15,956 nt of DNA, from positions 1 through 15,956 of the forward strand of contig JAUYGU010000139.1 in the NCBI GenBank assembly GCA_030690405.1, read 5' to 3'. Position 1 is the stretch's first letter, and the number at the start of each line of letters is the position of its first letter. Below are positions 1-5,684 of the stretch, piece by piece. The position numbers were made by a program, and so were the translations under genes. The notes under the pieces are model-generated. The model saw only the letters and a program-made list of their open reading frames with translations, was not told where the DNA came from and searched no databases. Source of the DNA: Dehalococcoidia bacterium (GTDB taxonomy: Bacteria > Chloroflexota > Dehalococcoidia > SM23-28-2 > RBG-16-64-32).

Positions 1-526
1 AGATGCGCGCGCCGTCCAGGTACACCGGCAGGCCGAACTCATCGGCCAGGGCGCGTGTGGCGGCGAGGTCGTCTGCGCTCAGGACGCTGCCACCACAGCT
101 CATATGGGTGTTCTCCAGGCATACGAGTCCGGTTGGCGGGAAGTGGACATCCTGCGACCGGACCGCCCGGCGCACGGCAGCGAGGTCGAGTCGGCCCTGC
201 TCGTCATTCGGCACGGTGCGCAGGCCCAGGCCGCCGAGGGCGAAGGCGCCGCCCACCTCGTGATACAGGATGTGTGACTCGCTGCCGACGATCACCTCGT
301 CGCCCCGCTGGCAGTGGGAAAGCATCGCCGTAAGGTTGCTCTGCGTGCCGCTGGTTGTGAGGATGGCCGCTTCCTTCCCCATCACCGCCGCCGCCAGCGC
401 CTCCAGCCGGTTGACGGTGGGGTCGTCGTGGAAGACGTCATCCCCGAGCTCGGCCTCCGCGATCGCCCTGCGCATCTCGGACGGCGGCAGGGTGACCGTG
501 TCGCTGCGCAGGTCTACGGTCTTCAT
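1..526 (-). CDS. ltaE: Low-specificity L-threonine aldolase, N-terminal part (cut by window edge)
   Basis: A PLP-dependent fold-type I lyase of the threonine aldolase family, which cleaves L-threonine or L-allo-threonine to glycine and acetaldehyde in the cytoplasm. The 175 visible residues start MKTVDLRSDTVTLP, the family's characteristic opening. Further signatures are GDDVFHDDPTVNRLE (residues 28-42), TSGTQSNL (58-65), LENTHMSCGG (137-146, where the usual form is LENTHNxxGG) and YLDGARI (169-175), whose Asp and Arg contact the cofactor. The PLP lysine lies beyond the window. The start is the ATG at 526; no Shine-Dalgarno is seen, and a run of ten G precedes it by about 20 bases. It lies 68 bp downstream of the unknown gene at 595-1032 on the same strand and may be cotranscribed with it. 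Family assignment is firm; substrate preference is not visible. Confidence 0.93.
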   Translation of the reverse strand, partial: MKTVDLRSDTVTLPPSEMRRAIAEAELGDDVFHDDPTVNRLEALAAAVMGKEAAILTTSGTQSNLTAMLSHCQRGDEVIVGSESHILYHEVGGAFALGGLGLRTVPNDEQGRLDLAAVRRAVRSQDVHFPPTGLVCLENTHMSCGGSVLSADDLAATRALADEFGLPVYLDGARI

Positions 527-545
527 CGTCTCAGCAAAAGGAGAA

Positions 546-555
546 CCCCCCCCCC
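546..555. repeat. Homopolymeric tract of ten C (G on the minus strand)
   Basis: Ten consecutive C bases lie 19 bp upstream of the ltaE start codon on the coding (minus) strand, in the 68-bp gap after the 595-1032 gene. It is the longest mononucleotide run noticed in the window. Tracts of this length slip readily, so copy number could vary between cells, or the run could be an assembly inaccuracy. Confidence 0.8.
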
Positions 556-594
556 GCCGGCGCGGGCGGCCCCGGTCTCACAGGCGTCCTTCGC

Positions 595-1032
595 CTAACC
601 GGAGCGTTCCCACAGGGACTGGTACGTCTCTCCACCCCGGATCGCGGCTACCACTTCCGCCTTCTCCTCCTGCTCGAGCTCATTGAACACGCTCTCGCAG
701 ATCTGCAGCATCTCCTCGCCGCCCAGGCTGACCAGCCGCGCTTCGATCTTGTCCCACAGCCCGGAGGCCCGGAACGTCTCCATCTGGCGGGGCCACATGA
801 ACGACATGATCTTGTCCGGCAGGGGCAGTCGCGGCCGCATCTTCTTCAGCGCCTTGAAGCGCTCCTCAACGGACGACGCCTTGGGGACGATGGTGATGAG
901 CGGCCCTTCGTTCTCACCCGTCCGGGCGTCGATAAGGAGGCGCTTGTCGAGGATGGCGAAGCGTACAACCAGGACTTCCGCGGCGTCGATGACCCGCGCC
1001 ACTTCGTCCAGGTCGAGTCCGTAGTCGTCCAT
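595..1032 (-). CDS. Conserved-looking hypothetical protein, 145 aa
   Basis: I do not recognise a characterised family. The predicted protein is soluble and acidic with no signal peptide or membrane segment. It opens MDDYGLDLDEVARVID, continues into a hydrophobic strand (AEVLVVRFAILDKRLLID) and a middle part rich in proline and basic residues (KKMRPRLPLPDKIMSFMWPR), and ends in a helical, charged C-terminal third. I chose the ATG at 1032 because a well-formed promoter places the -10 box about 8 bases upstream, giving a nearly leaderless transcript. A TTG at 1041 in the same frame would add three residues but falls inside the -10 box. Codon use matches the flanking genes and the reading frame is clean, so it is probably real. 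It lies between the TrpD2-like gene and ltaE on the same strand. Confidence 0.75.
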   Translation of the reverse strand: MDDYGLDLDEVARVIDAAEVLVVRFAILDKRLLIDARTGENEGPLITIVPKASSVEERFKALKKMRPRLPLPDKIMSFMWPRQMETFRASGLWDKIEARLVSLGGEEMLQICESVFNELEQEEKAEVVAAIRGGETYQSLWERSG

Positions 1033-1040
1033 ACGCGCCA

Positions 1041-1070
1041 ATTCTACCGACAGCCGTCTGCGAGGGTCAA
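1041..1070 (-). promoter_or_regulatory. Sigma-70-type promoter for the 595-1032 gene
   Basis: On the minus strand TTGACC (1070-1065) and TAGAAT (1046-1041) are separated by 18 bp. The -35 box overlaps the stop codon of the TrpD2-like gene. The expected start of transcription, around 1034, is within a few bases of the ATG at 1032, so the mRNA would be essentially leaderless. Confidence 0.7.
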
Positions 1071-2155
1071 ACGGCGGCGCGGGCCCTGGCGCGCTCCCGA
1101 AGCGCCTCCAGCTTCCGCCGCGCGGCCCCCGAGTCGATCGCTTCCCGCGCCTGCGCGATCCCCTCGGCAGTGTCCGCCGCGCGCTCCGCCAGGTAGAGAC
1201 GCAGCCCCGCGTTCAGGCAGACGAGATCGCGGCGCGGCCCGGCCTCGCCCTCCAGGACGGCCTCGCAGGCCCCGGCGTTGTAGGCGGCGTCACCGCCCGC
1301 CATCTCCTCCGGCGAGGCCGCATCGAGGCTGTAGGCGCTTGGCTCCAGACGGTACTCCCGCATCTCGCCGCCCGCCCACTCGAACACCCGGCAGGGGCGG
1401 GAGGTCGGCGCGTCCTCATTGCCCTCTATCCCCTGCACGATCATCACCCGCTTGAAGCCCATCTGGGTGGCCGCCGCCAGCATCTTCTCCAGGTACGGCA
1501 TGTGGGTCAGCCCGATGAGGCTGTAGGCCGCCCCCGCCAGGTTGTACAGCTTCTCCACCGTGTGGATGTTACTGCGCAGCGCGATCTCCTCCCGCACCTC
1601 TTTCAGCGCGTAGAGGGCGGGCACGAAGCGAGCGGAGCGCATGTAGCCGAACCCTTCCGCCTCGATGCTGCTCTCGACCTCCTCCGGTTCCGCGTCGACG
1701 TCCACGCCCAACGCCTCCAGCACGTCGCCGACGGGGACGCCGTGCTTGGGGCCGAGACCCTTCTCGCCGTGCATCACGACGGGCAGGCCGGCCGCGCAGG
1801 CGACGAGGGATGCCGCCGGGCTGATCACGAGGCTACGCTTGCGGCCGTCGTAGGGGCTGCCGATGTCCAGCAGCCCTTCGACCTTAGGGGAGATGCGCTT
1901 GGCGTGGGCGCGAACTGCCTCGGCGAAGCCCAGCAGCTCCTCCGCCGACTCCCCCTTGAACCGCTCGATGAGGAGGAACCCGCCAATCTGGGCGCGGGTG
2001 GCCTCCTGCCGGAGGATCGTGTCCATCGCGTCCCGCGCCTCGTCGCGCGTCAGGTCGCGGGCCGCCTTCGGCCCCTGACCGATCTCGCGGATGTAGTAGC
2101 GCATCCGCTCGAAGGGCGTATCGTCGGTGGGTTGGTCCTTCGCGTAGCCGCTCAT
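1067..2155 (-). CDS. TrpD2/YbiB-like glycosyltransferase family 3 protein (anthranilate phosphoribosyltransferase homologue)
   Basis: A 362-residue protein with the two-part fold of anthranilate phosphoribosyltransferase. A helical N-terminal domain (about 15-90, with ARDLTRDEARDAMDTILR and a QIGGFLLIERFKGES segment) is followed by an alpha/beta domain. True TrpD enzymes bind PRPP with a GTGGD motif. Here the equivalent is DIGSPYDGRK (97-106), which resembles the YbiB/TrpD2 form (PxYxGxR). The downstream VVMHGEKGLGPKHGVP segment (126-141) matches the family's HG loop. YbiB of E. coli is reported to bind nucleic acid and not to act in tryptophan synthesis, so trpD should not be assigned. The ATG follows the preceding stop codon by one base, so translation is probably coupled to the siroheme decarboxylase gene. 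No tryptophan genes are nearby. An unknown phosphoribosyltransferase activity remains possible. Confidence 0.8.
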   Translation of the reverse strand: MSGYAKDQPTDDTPFERMRYYIREIGQGPKAARDLTRDEARDAMDTILRQEATRAQIGGFLLIERFKGESAEELLGFAEAVRAHAKRISPKVEGLLDIGSPYDGRKRSLVISPAASLVACAAGLPVVMHGEKGLGPKHGVPVGDVLEALGVDVDAEPEEVESSIEAEGFGYMRSARFVPALYALKEVREEIALRSNIHTVEKLYNLAGAAYSLIGLTHMPYLEKMLAAATQMGFKRVMIVQGIEGNEDAPTSRPCRVFEWAGGEMREYRLEPSAYSLDAASPEEMAGGDAAYNAGACEAVLEGEAGPRRDLVCLNAGLRLYLAERAADTAEGIAQAREAIDSGAARRKLEALRERARARAAV

Positions 2156-2156
2156 G

Positions 2157-3149
2157 TCAGCCCGCGTAGTACTTGACCCGTTCCTTCTTGTACTCTTTGG
2201 TGCTGTAGAGGATCGCGTAGTCGCTGATGCCGATCTCCTCGGACATCTGGCGGGCGATCTCCTCGCACTTCTCGCGGCTGAGCGCGTGCACCATGGAGAA
2301 CACGCTGTAGGGCCAGTCCGGGTAGACGGGGCGCTGGTAGCAGTGGCTCACCTGGGGATAAGCGGCGAGCTGGTGGCCCAGGTCGGGCAGCTTCTCCTCG
2401 GGGATGCGCCAGCAGATCATGCCGTTGGCGGTGAAGCCGGCCCTCTGGTGGCGGATGACGGCGGCGAACCGCCGCATCACGCCGCACTCCTCGAGATCCT
2501 TCGCCCGCGCGAACATCTCCTCCTCGGAGACGCCCAGGCTCTCCGCCCAGCCGCGGAACGGCTCCGGCTCCAGCGGCAGATCCTGCTGGAGGACGCGGAC
2601 GTAGCCCAGGTCCTCCTCGCTGAAGCTCTTCGGCGGCTCCTTGGTAAGCTGCCGCTTCTCGGCGGTGTTAGTGCCCTGCTCCAGGTCCAGCTCCACGCCG
2701 ATCTTGAACAGCCGCAGCGCCGGCAGGATGCGCGCCCTTCGCGCCTTCGCCTCCTCCGCCAGCCGCTGCACCTCCGCCTCGAGGTCGACGCCCGGTGGCA
2801 GGGTGAGCGTGAACCAGAGGTTGAACGGGTTGTCCCGCTTGTAGTTGTGGCTGACCCCCGTGTGCTCCGAGATGCGGCCCGCGGACTCCTCGATGATCTC
2901 CTCCGGGATGTCCATCGCCACCAGGGTGCTGGAGTATCCCAGGCGGCGGCTGTCGAAGATGGCGCTTATCTGGCGGATGATCCCGTCTTCCTTGAGCCGG
3001 CGCGCCCGCGAAAGCACCTCGTCCTCTCCCATGCCCAGACGCTCGCCGAGAACGGCGAACGGCCGCGACACCAGCGGAACGTCTTTCTGCATGAGATTGA
3101 GCAGCCGCCGGTCGGCGGCGTCCATTGTGGCGGCGGCCGTGGCGCTCAC
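2157..3149 (-). CDS. Fused two-module siroheme decarboxylase (AhbA/AhbB, NirD-type, Lrp/AsnC fold)
   Basis: A 330-residue protein built from two tandem Lrp/AsnC-like modules. Each has a winged-helix N-terminus (residues 9-65 and about 175-230) followed by a ferredoxin-like half. AhbA and AhbB, or NirD, L, G and H in heme d1 synthesis, decarboxylate siroheme to 12,18-didecarboxysiroheme in the cytoplasm. Both modules keep the family's histidine motif: VSHNYKRDNPFNLWFTL with H101, and VSHCYQRPVYPDWPYSVF with H269. These are not expected in amino-acid-responsive Lrp regulators. I chose the GTG at 3149 because AGAGGAG lies 8 bases upstream and the GTG overlaps the preceding TGA stop as GTGA; an ATG eight codons later is the alternative. 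It is coupled to the molybdoenzyme upstream and the TrpD2-like gene downstream. Whether it serves heme d1 or the alternative protoheme route cannot be told here. Confidence 0.87.
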   Translation of the reverse strand: MSATAAATMDAADRRLLNLMQKDVPLVSRPFAVLGERLGMGEDEVLSRARRLKEDGIIRQISAIFDSRRLGYSSTLVAMDIPEEIIEESAGRISEHTGVSHNYKRDNPFNLWFTLTLPPGVDLEAEVQRLAEEAKARRARILPALRLFKIGVELDLEQGTNTAEKRQLTKEPPKSFSEEDLGYVRVLQQDLPLEPEPFRGWAESLGVSEEEMFARAKDLEECGVMRRFAAVIRHQRAGFTANGMICWRIPEEKLPDLGHQLAAYPQVSHCYQRPVYPDWPYSVFSMVHALSREKCEEIARQMSEEIGISDYAILYSTKEYKKERVKYYAG

Positions 3150-3748
3150 GAGTAGCGCTCCTCTTTCCAGGGATCGCCCCGCATGTGGTAGCCGTACATC
3201 TCCCAGAATCCCGCCTCCTCCTTCTCCATGAACTCCAGTCCTCGCAGCCACTTCGCGCTCTTCCAGAAGTAGAGGTGCGGCACAACGAGGCGCACCGGCC
3301 CGCCGTGGGAGGGCGCCAGCTCCTTGCCATCGTGCTTGCAGGCCAGGAGAACGTTCTCCCGCATGAGGTCTGACAGCAGCACGTTCGTCGCGTAGCCACC
3401 GTAGCAGTGCGCCATCACCTGCGTCGCGCTGGGCAGCGGCTTGAAGTGGTTCAGCAGCTCCTGGAACAACACGCCCTCGAACTCGTTGTCCATCCGGCTC
3501 CAGGAGGTAACGCAGTGGATATCGCACTTCACGGTGGCGGCGGGCAGCGCCCGAAACTGCTCCCAGCTGAACTCCACGTCCCGCTCGACGGCGCCGTGGA
3601 TTCGCAGCCGCCAGGTGGCGGGGTCGACGCGCGGCGTGCCCCCGTAGGTGAGCACGGGCCAGTCCTCCACGACCTTCTGGCCGGGGGGCAGCCTGTTCCC
3701 GTACTTCTCGCGGTCTCTGGTGCGGCGAGACAGCAGGTCGAAAGCCAA
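3146..3748 (-). CDS. Sulfite-oxidase-fold molybdopterin oxidoreductase, cytoplasmic
   Basis: A 200-residue protein of the oxidoreductase molybdopterin-binding family (sulfite oxidase / MsrP-YedY group). The motif CDIHCVTSWS (75-84) carries the cysteine expected to ligate molybdenum (C79). HCYGGYATNV (114-123) and PSHGGPVRLVVPHLYFWKSAKWL (146-168) are further family signatures. It has no Tat or Sec signal and no dimerisation domain, so it is a minimal cytoplasmic form; MsrP and most sulfite dehydrogenases are exported. The substrate is not evident. The start is a TTG at 3748, the first possible start after an in-frame TGA, with AAGG about 9 bases upstream. It heads the leftward operon and overlaps the siroheme decarboxylase start by 4 bases. 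It is divergent from lspA. Confidence 0.85.
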   Translation of the reverse strand: MAFDLLSRRTRDREKYGNRLPPGQKVVEDWPVLTYGGTPRVDPATWRLRIHGAVERDVEFSWEQFRALPAATVKCDIHCVTSWSRMDNEFEGVLFQELLNHFKPLPSATQVMAHCYGGYATNVLLSDLMRENVLLACKHDGKELAPSHGGPVRLVVPHLYFWKSAKWLRGLEFMEKEEAGFWEMYGYHMRGDPWKEERYS

Positions 3749-3786
3749 CGTTGAAGCCTTTCCAGCGAACGACGCCTGTCAGATTG

Positions 3787-3815
3787 AGGATAGCAACCGC
3801 GTATACCTCCGTCAA
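3787..3815 (-). promoter_or_regulatory. Promoter of the molybdoenzyme/siroheme decarboxylase operon
   Basis: On the minus strand TTGACG (3815-3810) and TATCCT (3792-3787) are 17 bp apart, about 38 bases upstream of the TTG start at 3748. It points away from lspA. Confidence 0.6.
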
Positions 3816-3853
3816 ACCTGTGCGTACCTCAACGCTAATCCCCACCGCCGTGC

Positions 3854-3859
3854 TATCAT
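3854..3859 (+). promoter_or_regulatory. Probable -10 box of lspA-rluD (leaderless start)
   Basis: TATCAT ends 7 bases before the lspA ATG, so transcription would begin at or next to the start codon. No convincing -35 box and no Shine-Dalgarno are present. The placement resembles the other near-leaderless promoters in this window. Confidence 0.45.
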
Positions 3860-3866
3860 CGAATCG

Positions 3867-4406
3867 ATGCGCACAGTCGAAGCCGCTAACCCTCCGGCGC
3901 GGGGAAAGACCGCGCCCTGGCTGCGTCGCACCCTGTTCTTCGGCGCGGCGCTCGCCGTCCTCGCCCTCGACCAGGCCACAAAGGCGATCGTGCGCGCTTT
4001 CCTGGACCGCGGCGAGGCCTGGCCGGGCGATTCGTTCCTGCGCCTGCATTATGTCACCAACACCGGCGCGGCGTTCGGCATCCTCCAGGATCAAACCGGC
4101 TTCCTCATCGTCACCACAGTCGTCGGCCTCGCCGCCATCTACCTCTATTACCACTACCCGCCGTTCGACCACATCGCTGCGCCGATCGCCATCGGCATGA
4201 TGCTCGGAGGCGCTGCCGGCAACCTCGTCGACCGCCTCCGCCTGGGCGAGGTCACTGATTTCATCGACTTCCGGTTCTGGCCGTCCTTCAACATGGCCGA
4301 CTCCTCCATCACTGTCGGCATCATCGTCCTCCTCATCGGCTACGCCCTGTTCGCCGAGCAGCCGCCGCCGAAAGCGGAACGCGATGCCGGAGCTGACGGC
4401 GGATAG
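3867..4406 (+). CDS. lspA: Lipoprotein signal peptidase II
   Basis: An inner-membrane aspartyl protease that removes the signal peptide from prolipoproteins after lipidation. The 179-residue protein has four hydrophobic segments (about 22-37, 77-94, 101-118 and 146-163). The conserved blocks are NTGAAFGIL (65-73), GGAAGNLVDRL (114-124, catalytic D122), VTDFIDF (129-135) and FNMADSS (141-147, catalytic D145). Length is typical of the family. The open frame extends further upstream, but the ATG at 3867 fits: the first membrane segment begins about 20 residues later and a -10 box lies just upstream. The last 23 bases overlap the rluD-type gene, a gene order common for lspA in many bacteria. Its presence implies that lipoproteins are processed in this organism. 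Confidence 0.96.
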   Translation: MRTVEAANPPARGKTAPWLRRTLFFGAALAVLALDQATKAIVRAFLDRGEAWPGDSFLRLHYVTNTGAAFGILQDQTGFLIVTTVVGLAAIYLYYHYPPFDHIAAPIAIGMMLGGAAGNLVDRLRLGEVTDFIDFRFWPSFNMADSSITVGIIVLLIGYALFAEQPPPKAERDAGADGG

Positions 4407-5274
4407 GCCGGGCGAACGGCTCGACGTCTTCCTGTCTCGCGCCGTCGCCGGCCTCTCCCGCAGCCGGGCCCGCCGCCTCATCGATGACGGGCTCGTGACC
4501 GTGGACGGCACGCCGGAGCGGCCGTCCTACAGCCTCCCCGGCGGCGCACACGTCACCGCCAAGCTCCCGCCTCCCGAGGCGGCGCAGCCGGCGGCGGAGC
4601 GCATTCCCGTGACGGTCATCTACCAGGACGAAGACGTCATCGTCGTGGACAAGCCGCCAGGCCTTACCGTCCACCCGGCGCCCGGCCACCCCAGCGGCAC
4701 GCTCGTCAACGCCCTCCTCGCCCTCGCCCCTGAGCTGGCGGACGTCGGCGACAAGATTCGGCCGGGGATCGTCCACCGGCTGGACCGGGACACCTCCGGC
4801 CTCCTCGTCGTCGCCCGCACCGAGCGCGCGAGGGCCGGCCTCACCCGCCAGCTCAAGCAGCGAGAGGTCTCGAAGACGTACCTGGCGCTCGTGCAGGGCG
4901 TGCCAAAGCCGCCCCAGGGCACCATCGAGGCGCCCATCGGCCGCCACCCCCGCAACCGCAAGAAGATGGCGGTTATCGCCGGCGGCCGCGAGGCGGAGAC
5001 GCGCTACAGGCTACGAGAGACGGTAGACGGCTTCGCTCTGCTGGAGGTGGAGCCGGTGACGGGCCGCACGCACCAGATCCGCGTCCACCTCGCCGCCATC
5101 GGCCACCCCGTCGTGGGGGATGCGGTCTATGGAAAGCGCTCCGAGCTTGTCGGGCGGCAGTTCCTGCACGCCTGGCGGCTGGCGTTCGACCTTCCGTCGA
5201 GCGGCCGCCGGGTCGAGTTCGAGTCGCCGCTGCCGGCGGACCTGCGGGCGGCGCTGGCCCGGCTGCGCGGCTAG
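4384..5274 (+). CDS. rluD: 23S rRNA pseudouridine synthase, RluD/RluA family
   Basis: A 296-residue RNA-modifying enzyme that isomerises uridine to pseudouridine, probably in 23S rRNA. An N-terminal S4 RNA-binding domain (about 10-60, RLDVFLSRAVAGLSRSRARR) is joined to the catalytic domain. The catalytic aspartate is D134 in HRLDRDTSGLLV (131-142), and the C-terminal signature is GRTHQIRVHLAAIGHP followed by GDAVYG. The ATG at 4384 overlaps the end of lspA by 23 bases, so the two are cotranscribed and probably translationally coupled. Only two bases separate its stop from that of the convergent 95-residue gene. RluD is the closest match by architecture, but the exact target uridines cannot be read from sequence. 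Confidence 0.92.
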   Translation: MPELTADRPGERLDVFLSRAVAGLSRSRARRLIDDGLVTVDGTPERPSYSLPGGAHVTAKLPPPEAAQPAAERIPVTVIYQDEDVIVVDKPPGLTVHPAPGHPSGTLVNALLALAPELADVGDKIRPGIVHRLDRDTSGLLVVARTERARAGLTRQLKQREVSKTYLALVQGVPKPPQGTIEAPIGRHPRNRKKMAVIAGGREAETRYRLRETVDGFALLEVEPVTGRTHQIRVHLAAIGHPVVGDAVYGKRSELVGRQFLHAWRLAFDLPSSGRRVEFESPLPADLRAALARLRG

Positions 5275-5276
5275 CG

Positions 5277-5564
5277 CTACTTCTTGGCGCCGATGGGCGT
5301 GACGCCCGTCGCGTAGATGTAGATGCGGTCGAAGAAGCGGGCGAGGACGGCCTTCTTCCCCTCCGCCTCCAAGGCCCGCACGTGGCGCGCCATCACCGCG
5401 CCGTATCCCTTGATGGGCAGCGTCCGCACGTACCAGTAGTCCTCGCCGCCGTAAACGAGCTTCAGCGCCGGTTCCGCGCTGCCGAACTCCACGTACGGCA
5501 GCTCCAACCCGTTCGCGTACAGGACCTCCAGCCGCTCCGTGTTGAGCTCAATCACGCCTTCCAT
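5277..5564 (-). CDS. Hypothetical protein, 95 aa
   Basis: An unrecognised small cytoplasmic protein, opening MEGVIELNTERLEVLYANGL and ending YIYATGVTPIGAKK. The sequence is mixed and protein-like: VEFGSAEPALKLVYGGEDYW reads as beta strands, followed by the helix GAVMARHVRALEAEGKKAVLARFFDR. I placed the start at the ATG at 5564, where a promoter ends ten bases upstream and would give a leader of about three bases. The open frame continues upstream to 6008, but that part lies opposite gltX and is compositionally a shadow. The gene is convergent with rluD and divergent from gltX. No membrane segment, signal peptide or cysteine motif is present. Confidence 0.7.
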   Translation of the reverse strand: MEGVIELNTERLEVLYANGLELPYVEFGSAEPALKLVYGGEDYWYVRTLPIKGYGAVMARHVRALEAEGKKAVLARFFDRIYIYATGVTPIGAKK

Positions 5565-5574
5565 GTCGAACCCC

Positions 5575-5603
5575 AAGGTAGCGGCTGCCGCGCGTTCGTT
5601 CAA
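5575..5603 (-). promoter_or_regulatory. Promoter of the 95-residue hypothetical gene
   Basis: On the minus strand TTGAAC (5603-5598) and TACCTT (5580-5575) are 17 bp apart. The -10 box ends 10 bases before the ATG at 5564, so the transcript would be nearly leaderless. Confidence 0.55.
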
Positions 5604-5629
5604 GGGCTGCGGATTGAAGTTCCGTAGCT

Positions 5630-5647
5630 GCAGGGCTTCAGCCCTGC
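5630..5647. repeat. Palindromic intergenic repeat (GCAGGGCT-tc-AGCCCTGC)
   Basis: An 8-bp perfect stem with a two-base spacer, preceded by GTAG, in the gap between the 95-residue gene and gltX. It resembles in layout the element at 15053-15072 (GTAG then a GC-rich stem with a TTCA or TGAA tip). Together they suggest a dispersed family of short palindromes in this genome. Confidence 0.6.
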
Positions 5648-5668
5648 CTTCTCTCCCGAGGGTTCTGC

Positions 5669-5674
5669 TAGAAT
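5669..5674 (+). promoter_or_regulatory. Probable -10 box of gltX (near-leaderless)
   Basis: TAGAAT ends 10 bases before the ATG at 5685 and overlaps an earlier in-frame ATG at 5673. If it is the -10 box, transcription begins around 5681, so the 5673 ATG would not be in the mRNA. The -35 region is weak (TGCCTT at about 18 bp). Confidence 0.5.
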
Positions 5675-5684
5675 GAGCCCCGCC

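Noticed and set aside
2154..3155. 333-codon plus-strand frame antisense to the siroheme decarboxylase
   Set aside because: No ribosome binding site, low-complexity Leu/Ala/Arg composition, and the opposite strand carries clear family motifs.
3150..4511. Long minus-strand open frame upstream of the siroheme decarboxylase (frame continues to 4511, 784 codons in total)
   Set aside because: Beyond 3149 it lies opposite the molybdoenzyme's own frame and lspA, has arginine-rich shadow composition, and the real start is the GTG with a Shine-Dalgarno at 3149.
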